Part shown: positions 57,738 to 64,000 of the stretch, piece by piece
Layout: every line of letters begins with the position of its first letter
Numbering within the stretch: position 1 is the first letter of the stretch
Source: Typhlomys cinereus
Taxonomy: Eukaryota; Chordata; Mammalia; Rodentia; Platacanthomyidae
NCBI GenBank assembly: GCA_023101885.1
Contig: JALPQD010000087.1
Span: 4,015,951 to 4,079,950 of the forward strand
DNA length: 64,000 bases
Direction of reading: 5' to 3'
Notes under the pieces: model-generated
Seen by the model: the letters and a program-made list of their open reading frames with translations, nothing else
Told to the model about the DNA's origin: nothing
The model's database searches: none
Made by a program: the position numbers and the translations under genes

Positions 57738-58235
57738 GTGTGTGTGATGTTTAAAATAGCACCTACCCTCCTTCTTTTTTCATTACTTGCAAATAAGAAA
57801 TTTATAGCCAAGAAATTTAAACCGGAGCATTTATGTCCCAACAGATATTGTGGCTGGACTGGAAAGATTGTTTTTCCTGCGATGCTGTTTGTGTATTGCC
57901 CTCTGGCAGGATACTCCTGGTGTTGGGGGAGGGGGATTCCATATATAGAATTATCAGTGCCAGGCCTGACTTTAGGTTGTGTTTTAACAGTGTGGTGGGA
58001 GACGCCGTTCCACAGGGTGAGTGTAAAATGTGCCATAAAACTTTAATGAAGCAAATAAGTTACAACAGTCCCGCTGCTGACGCGGCTGTGCTTGGGGTCG
58101 ACCTTAATAAAGGAAAATTCAAAAGGCACATGGACGCCTTAAACAAGGACCCAAGAAGCCTAATGCAATTTTCTAATTCAGCTTTCGCTGGTCATCTGCT
58201 GGAGAGCAGCTGCTTCATGCAAAGTAAATAAATAC
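57738..58235. promoter_or_regulatory. Candidate conserved noncoding element
   Basis: High-complexity block with retained CpGs ('gctgacgcggctgtgc', 'ggggtcgacc'), 'gcctaatgcaattttctaat' (POU/homeodomain-like) and E-box pairs (gcagctgc). Two plus frames (57738-58046, 57833-58231) overlap in different registers. A 26-nt piece at 57989-58014 is bounded by an acceptor (gttgtgttttaacag) and a donor (CAGG|gtgagt), so a micro-exon cannot be excluded. Confidence 0.3.
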
Positions 58236-58659
58236 ATAAATAAGCTTACTGACCACCAGACATCCCAGCCCATAATGCACCCCAGCAGCCCTTGGGTCAC
58301 CCAGAGTTCAGGCACATTTCCTAAAGAGACATATATTTTTGGAAGCAACAGTACTTTGGAAACCACATGTATGTTTCAGCTAGAGCCCAGAGAATCAATT
58401 TCTTGTTTGGGTTTCAATGTGAAATCTCAACCAATAAGCTTCTTATTTTTTCTGAATCCACCCTTAGCACATAGGCTCTTGGTTAGGAATCTGCAATAGG
58501 AGACCTTTTCATTTTTGTCATGAAAAATCTGGCAGAAGTTTCCAGAAGCTAAGCACCATTAAGTTTTCACCAAACGAAACAAAGTTGGCTAGGGCATACA
58601 ATAGCGAGCATCCTCCTCCCCAAGAGATAAGGGATGTTCAGGGAGGTCACATGACTCAC
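58236..58659. other. Unique sequence
   Basis: Nothing recognised. Confidence 0.4.
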
Positions 58660-58707
58660 CAAGGCGGTGAAGAACTGGCCATTGAACGCAAAGCTCTTGG
58701 GTTGCAT
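58660..58707 (-). other. Candidate first coding exon (minus strand)
   Basis: ATG at 58707-58705 opens MQPKSFAFNGQFFTAL and reaches, exactly in phase 0, a consensus donor (CTTG|gtgagt) at 58659. Retained CpGs lie just upstream. The ATG context (acatcATGc) is weak and no acceptor upstream is good. Unrecognised. Confidence 0.15.
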
Positions 58708-58964
58708 GATGTCAAAACAGAAAGACAGTTCGCGTGAGCAATAATGCGCGGATGAAAACCAGGTGGGACAGACGAGGATGAGGGAAACTAAATCTGTATC
58801 TTTAGCTGCTTCCTGCTTCCAGCTGGCATCCCTCGACAGAAAGAACACGAAGCAAAACTGGTCCACAGGCATGGGGGGGGGGGATCCAGAGGCTTCGCGT
58901 TATCTTTGCAGCATTGATTCCTGTGTACCTATTGCTGGGTCAACCTGCTCAGGTCATTTCTTTC

Positions 58965-58984
58965 CTTTCTCTCTCTTTCCTTTC

Positions 58985-59033
<49 letters not shown>

Positions 59034-59395
59034 TTTCTTTCTTTCTTCTTCCTTCCTTCCTTCCTTCCTTCCTTCCTTCCTTCCTTTCTTTCTTCCTTTC
59101 TGTTCTTTTCTTTCTTCTTTCTTTCTTCCTTTCTTCCTCTCTTCTTTCCTTCTTTCTTTCTTCTTTCCTTTCTTCTCTTCCTTTCTTTCTTTTTTCTCTT
59201 TCTTTCTTCCTTCCTTCCTTCCTTCCTTCCTTCCTTTCTTTCTTCCTTTCTGTTCTTTTCTTTCTTTTTTCTTTCTTCCTTTCTTCCTCTCTTCTTTCCT
59301 TCTTTCTCTTTCTTCTTTTCTCCTTTTCGTTTTTCCTCTCTTCTTTCTTTTTTCCTTCATTCCTTCTTCTCCCCCCTCCCTTCTCTTCCCTTGTT
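58965..59395. repeat. Long CTTT/CTTC pyrimidine tract with 150-bp duplication
   Basis: About 430 nt almost purely C/T on the plus strand. A distinctive block (…cctttctgttcttttctttc) occurs at 59101 and again at 59251, exactly 150 bp later, with matching flanks, so a 150-bp segment was tandemly duplicated. Long Phe/Ser frames here are artefacts. Confidence 0.95.
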
Positions 59396-60679
59396 TTTCA
59401 TTCAATAACTGGTAAAGAACTAGATGTCTGACCTGCTCTCTCAGTATTGCCTGAGATCAGTTGACTCGCATCTTCTTTGACCCAGAGTTATTCTTTGCGG
59501 CTCTATTTAAGCCTTTTGTTTATTTCCTGAGGATTCAGCCTGGCTATAAGAAGATGACAGCATTTAGCATCTGAGTAGATAAGGAGAACGTGCACACTGC
59601 TTTGAAAGCTGCAGAACCATGGAGACATCGAAGCTATTGGGGTCAGCTTGGCCTCTGGCCTCTGGCTTCTGGCCCAGCCTCTGGCCCCAGACTTACCTCC
59701 TTATAGCACACAGTGGGTCTGGGAATTCATTGCAAATCGCTTTACATGCTATCTATTGATTTCTTAACACTCTTCAATAAAGTTGAGTCCAGGTAGAACG
59801 TGGATGGATGGTTTTCTCCCGCTCAGCACTAGGTATCAACATAGGTCCTCGTCCATCCCAGGCTGGCTCAGTGTCCTGAAAACACCTGCATCCCTGTGGA
59901 TGCCCCACCCCTGGGGCTGGGCTCCATCCTCCAGGAAAGAAGATGTGCGTGTCTGGAGTACTTTTGTGCATTGAGAGATTACTTAGCATTCTTCTCAGCC
60001 CCTGCAGTCTCTCCTCTGTTTCTCTTCACATTTTAAGTGACAAAATCATGTGTTTCTTGGGATCTTTTCATTACCTGCTTAAAGACAAAAAGCATCATTG
60101 CTGGACTGCATGCTGATAAAAACTCCAAATGGATGACTCATTTATACAAAACGTTTACTCTCAAAAATGAATACTTCAGTAAATGGAAGTCTAGCCTTGC
60201 TGGTGTTTTGAACGTTAATGTTGGTTTTGATAAAACTCAATTTAAATCGTAGGTGAGGGGGAGGCAGATACAGGTTAAAGGAGGAGATCTGTTTAGGACT
60301 AGAAAACCAGCAATGTTGGAGCTACAGATGACCTCCTCTCCTCAAGAAAGCGAGAAACAGGTATTTGCAAAGCAGTTCAGTGTACTGTCTGCCTAGCTAA
60401 GCATTCACAGGTAGTTGTCCCCTTGGGATATACAGATTGGAAGAGCAGTCGGCACTCCACCTGGAAGCCCTCTTCCACAGAGAAGGTATTTATTACCGCA
60501 AAGCACAATCCACCAAAATGCAGAAAACAAGTGACCACAGCCTGCCCAACCCAAAGCAGGATATAGAGGCCTCATCCACCTTCACCCCAAAGTTCAGGAA
60601 ACATTGAGGAAGAGGGGGCAGCAAGACTGTAGGAGCCTGAAGTGGGATAGTGGTAGGCCAGGCATGATTTCCTCGACAC
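59396..60679. other. Unique sequence
   Basis: No repeat or gene recognised; small frames on both strands overlap. Confidence 0.4.
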
Positions 60680-61095
60680 AATGGGGTTGTGATATACAAG
60701 ATTTCATGGCAGATATGTGTACTCACTCATGCAAGAAGTGCATGGAGACCATCCCATCAACACTTTGCCATGGATGTAGAAAGGTCTCAAGAAGCTCCAC
60801 AGCTCTCTGAGAGACCGCTGAGGACTCATGCTGATGGGGAAGAAAAGGAGAATGCTGTCTCCATGGTGTACCCACTGATAGAGGATGCTTGCTGGAGCGT
60901 GAATCGTGTCAGGCACATGTCATCAAAGACAAACCAGATGAAACACAGTGGGCTGCACAAGTGACAAGATTTGAAAATAGGAGGGAGTATGGTGGAAAGA
61001 TGATGGACTGCAAGGAGGAAAGAAGGGGGATGGGATTTGGGATCAAGGGGTGAAAATACGATCAATTCGTTATGCTCGTGTACACAAACGGAATG
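60680..61095 (+). repeat. Family B repeat, likely L1 3' end, copy 2
   Basis: 'gtactcactcatgcaag', 'tctcaagaagctccacagct', 'gagaccgctgaggactc', 'agatgaaacacagtgggctg', 'aaaataggagggagtatggt', 'ggggtgaaaatacgatca'. The order matches 15385-15690 and recalls rodent L1 3' UTRs. Confidence 0.5.
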
Positions 61096-61189
61096 TGTAT
61101 GCAAAGAGAATAGAAAGAAAGGGAGGAACATAGCTACTTTTTACAATGATGCTGCAGTGAAAATGAGAATATCACAGAGACCTTCGCCT

Positions 61190-61620
61190 CCTGCCCACCA
61201 GGGAGCTTCCAGGGTGGAAGGTTTTAAATCGTATTGTTTTTCATCCTGAATTTGGGGCCAGGTGAAGCCAATCAGACCCAAGTAGATGCGGGATGGATTC
61301 AGTCTTATTCGCATGGGCTTTCTCACACCTCCCTTACCCTCGGTCTGTTTAATTAGCCAGGGTCTGTTGCTTTTATTGGTGGATTGGGATATAAATGAGT
61401 ACAAAGGTCTTTTCATCTCTCTCTCTGTCTCTCTTTTTCTGTCAGTAGTCTCCCAGAAGCCAGGGCAGGTGCCTGTGGATTAAACATAATTACAAAGGAC
61501 GAGAGAACACAGGGCTCCACAATAATCCCCAACAGAGCTGGAATCTGAGCCAGGAGCAGGTGCGGCAGACGGCCCGCGTGGACAGCTAATTTGAGCCGCC
61601 ACAGTGTGTGAGGGACACAT
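61190..61620. promoter_or_regulatory. Candidate conserved noncoding element
   Basis: Two dense blocks. 61250-61410: 'gaagccaatcagaccc' (CCAAT), 'gtttaattagccagg', 'gcttttattggtgg', 'gtacaaaggtc' (SOX/TCF). 61460-61610: 'aacataattacaaaggac', 'caataatcccc', 'gacagctaatttgagccgcc'. They are separated by a short TC-rich stretch (61417-61442). No repeat, no convincing frame. Confidence 0.38.
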
Positions 61621-62120
61621 ACGCCCCCAACCCCGGAGGGGTGGGGACTGCCTGGGAACACAAAGACAGGCTGCCAGACCCTTGGGCACCATGGCTACTG
61701 CGAGACCAGACCCCGCTTCCTACTGCTTCCTTAGTTGGGCAGCATCCCCAGGAGATGGGGGGTGGGGGGGGTCCACGTCTGTGATGGCTCAGGCTTCCTC
61801 TGCTTATCACGGTGGATTTGCAGTTCCTGTGTTATTAGACGGAAGAGTGAGCAGGCGACGCAGTCCTCACTTCTAGTCCTGGGTCTTTCTCCTTGGTCCC
61901 GCCCTCCTCACCCAGAGGATTTCCATCACGAAGAAATCCCGGAACCTTCTGGAGGGTCTGACCCATGGCTGACCAGAGAGAGAAGGTGCTGAAAGAAATA
62001 TAGACACAAAGTCCTTCTTTGGTCCAGGGAGCACCCACGAGGGTCAGGCCTCTGTGCTCTGCCGTGCTCCCACCCACCCGCTGTGCTCCACCCCCCTCCC
62101 TTATCCCCCTCCCCCTGCAG
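61621..62120. other. GC-richer unique sequence
   Basis: G runs at 61755-61771 and a long C-rich tract at 62040-62118. No CpG-island density. Nothing recognised apart from the acceptor described next. Confidence 0.4.
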
Positions 62121-62329
62121 ATACAGAACTGGGCCTGTCCCCTGCTCCCAGAGGGTCTCCTGCTGAATGGGAAATAATGCCGCTCTTTATCCCTGTGCAC
62201 ACAGCCTCAGCTCCCCAGGCTTCAGGGATGAAAAGAAGCTGGGATGTTTTGGTTCCTGCAATGGTTTCTAAGCTCGCGGATACCAGAGCGTCTAAGCAGC
62301 AACAGAGGGCTCATTCTGAGGAATCTTAA
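62121..62329 (+). other. Candidate terminal exon (unidentified)
   Basis: About 45 nt of C/T-rich sequence ends in 'ccccctgcag' at 62120. A frame is then open to a TAA at 62327 (DTELGLSPAPRGSPAEWEIM… ending QQRAHSEES). Unrecognised; no poly-A signal directly after. Low confidence. Confidence 0.15.
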
Positions 62330-63108
62330 AGGGAAGAAGGGTGGCGGTGGTGGTATTGTTAAGGCCTCTGAGAAAAAAGAGCCCTGCTTTTGCAGCTGAC
62401 TTGTAGTACATCCCTCCCCCAGACTTGCAGGAAAACGAATGTTAACATTCTGTATAATAATGATGATGATGATAATAATAATAACAATAAGCAGAACAAA
62501 ATGACTTTTTCCAGCGAGCAGGAGCAATGCCATTTACTGCATAGTGGTCCATATCGTGTGTGATAGAGATGTTTCGTTTCCACAAATAGAGTCGGCTTTG
62601 ATATTTTCTGTGCTATCAAGTAGGAAAAGCGGAATGACTAGCATTTTCCGTACAGAGAAATATAAAATGAGTTTATGGTGAAGTGGCCATTTTGTATATG
62701 TATCTAGGAACAATCTCCTGCTCTTAATACACTGTTGAGGACACTGCAAAGCTCCTGGAAGCACATCAGCTCCCTACCTGGAGCCCGTGGTGATGAGCCT
62801 TGGAAATCATGTCTGTTAAGACATAGCTCAATGAACAAGCGTATTTAAGAATGCCACAGAAGAACAACTAATGACGTTTGAACAGCATGTATGAACATGG
62901 CTTGCCCCAGGTAATGAAACATACCAGTAGGTGACAATCATCCAACTAGGTAATATTTACCTAGTAAGAGCGTCAGAGATGGGAAGCAATCTATTCCATG
63001 TAGCTCAGTGTTGGACCTCGTTCTTTGACACATAACTGTCTGCACCGCCTCGCATAGCCATGTGTTGTCTTCTTCAGTTTCCCTGTTATTTCATATGTAT
63101 GTCCTTTA
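62330..63108. other. Unique sequence with ATAATGATG tract
   Basis: 62452-62490 is an imperfect GAT/AAT trinucleotide repeat. Otherwise nothing recognised. Confidence 0.5.
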
Positions 63109-63109
63109 A

Positions 63110-63292
63110 TTAATTTTTAATGTTTTATTTACTCATTTATTTGAGACATATATATGCATGCCTCAGGGTGCCATGGGGCGGTCAGACAACAGTTGCAATT
63201 CTGTTTGTGCCTTCTACCACAAGACTCTGGACTTGAACTCAAGTCACCAGGTTTGTATGCAGGTACCTTTAATCTCTGTAATGTAATCTACC
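63110..63292 (-). repeat. tRNA-headed SINE (B3/B4 type)
   Basis: AT-rich tail complement at 63110-63150, 'gcctcagggtgccatggggc', 'ctctggacttgaactcaagt', 'gcaggtacctttaatctctg' in reverse order of a B3/B4 element. Confidence 0.6.
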
Positions 63293-63499
63293 ATTAATTT
63301 ATTTTTGAATTTCCTTATTCCCTTTCTTAAGTGTTTCTTTTTCCCTCCTAAACATTCACAAATTCAATTTACTGCTCCATCTCTCCAGGTATTCTGTAGA
63401 GGTTGGATTGAAATTCTTAGCGAGGAATATGTTATCATCTGATGCATAAATTTATGTTTTAAAAAGCAAATAGAAATTCAGACTCCTTTATTTCCCAGG

Positions 63500-63549
63500 T
63501 ATGAGATGAAGAGAAAGATCAACAATTCCAGACTTACCTGACCCCTCGG
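63500..63549 (+). other. Splice-flanked piece, probably not coding
   Basis: A strong acceptor (ctcctttatttcccag) precedes 63500 and a donor (CTCGG|gtaagg) follows 63549. All three frames contain stops. On the other strand a CAG|gtaagt donor overlaps near 63533. At most an untranslated or non-coding exon. Confidence 0.15.
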
Positions 63550-63804
63550 GTAAGGAAGAAAACTGAAACTAAAATGAGCCATAGAAATCATCTCCTGCAG
63601 CTTGTGGCTCAAAATCTTCACTTTCTGAGCTATTATCTTAAAAAAAATTCATTTCAAAAGCGATATCAACCCAAGCCAGCTGCTTTTAACTGACAACACA
63701 GCACTCAGCAGCTTGGTCAGCCTTGCAGCGTGAATGGTTTGCTTGGGACGGCTTTGTGGTTTCTTCACAGGGGCTAGATGAGAATTAGAACATCTCTGGG
63801 TATG

Positions 63805-63908
63805 TGCTGGATGTCTGTAATCCCACCATGCAGAAGCTCGAGGCAGGGGGATTGGAGTTCAAAGCAAGCCTGGACCGAATAGTTGCACCCTGCCTCAAAA
63901 AAAGGCAG
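63805..63908 (+). repeat. B1-like SINE
   Basis: 'tgtgctggatgtctgtaatc', 'ccaccatgcagaagctcgag', 'gcagggggattggagttcaa' and 'gcaagcctggaccgaatag' in B1 order, then 'ctgcctcaaaaaaagg'. Confidence 0.8.
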
Positions 63909-64000
63909 AGAATAGAACCTAAGAGAATTGTACCAGCTGTAATATTATAGAGGCGAATTGTACCATTTGCACTGTAAGAGGAGATGACCAGTCACGTCAG

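Noticed and set aside
58763..59431. 222-codon plus-strand frame and a 158-codon minus frame
   Set aside because: Both are translations of the CTTT/CTTC tract (Phe/Ser/Leu or Lys/Glu/Arg monotony).
1..64000. Bacterial-type features (operons, CRISPR, insertion sequences, riboswitches, origins)
   Set aside because: The SINE/LINE content and splice-type signals show mammalian DNA; no regularly spaced direct repeats with unique spacers, no Shine-Dalgarno-led gene runs.

Overview
This window is mammalian nuclear DNA, almost certainly from a rodent. It holds 7SL-derived B1-type SINEs, several tRNA-headed SINEs of B2/B3/B4/ID character, old L1M fragments and long CA/TG microsatellites. There is no dense coding, no operons, no rRNA or tRNA genes proper, no CRISPR, and no CpG island that I can see. 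The most frequent SINE has a B2-like tRNA head but a body and tail unlike the mouse B2 consensus as I remember it. That suggests a myomorph rodent other than mouse or rat; I cannot name the species.

No gene is established. The window reads as intergenic or deep-intronic sequence. The best candidate coding piece is one internal exon on the minus strand (17100-17250) with a strong acceptor, a strong donor and an open frame of 50 codons. Weaker candidates are a 178-codon minus-strand reading frame (54223-54759) and a few isolated splice-flanked pieces: 1358-1497, 2994-3092, a 3' terminal candidate at 3281, 2304-2346 (-), 58660-58707 (-), 62121-62329 and 63500-63549. I recognise none of them. Most long open frames are translations of SINEs or simple repeats.

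Layout: 1-3.4 kb mostly unique with candidate exons; 3.4-4.5 kb an LTR inserted in an older B4-like SINE; 6.5-9.5 kb SINEs and a higher-order TG repeat; 10.3-12 kb a CCT tract and a second LTR; 14-20 kb repeats, the candidate exon and L1M fragments; 20-32 kb several B2-like SINEs, including four copies of a young subfamily with long target-site duplications; 32-41 kb a GGAT microsatellite and three copies of a roughly 0.4-kb repeat ('family A'); 41-44.7 kb unique sequence; 45-62 kb scattered repeats between several high-complexity blocks rich in homeodomain, forkhead, SOX/TCF and E-box-like words, which I flag as candidate conserved noncoding elements; 59 kb a 430-bp pyrimidine tract with an internal 150-bp duplication.

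No new enzymatic or defence system is visible. The most informative signals are the SINE subfamily with intact insertion duplications, the candidate minus-strand exon, the structured microsatellites, and the candidate regulatory blocks.
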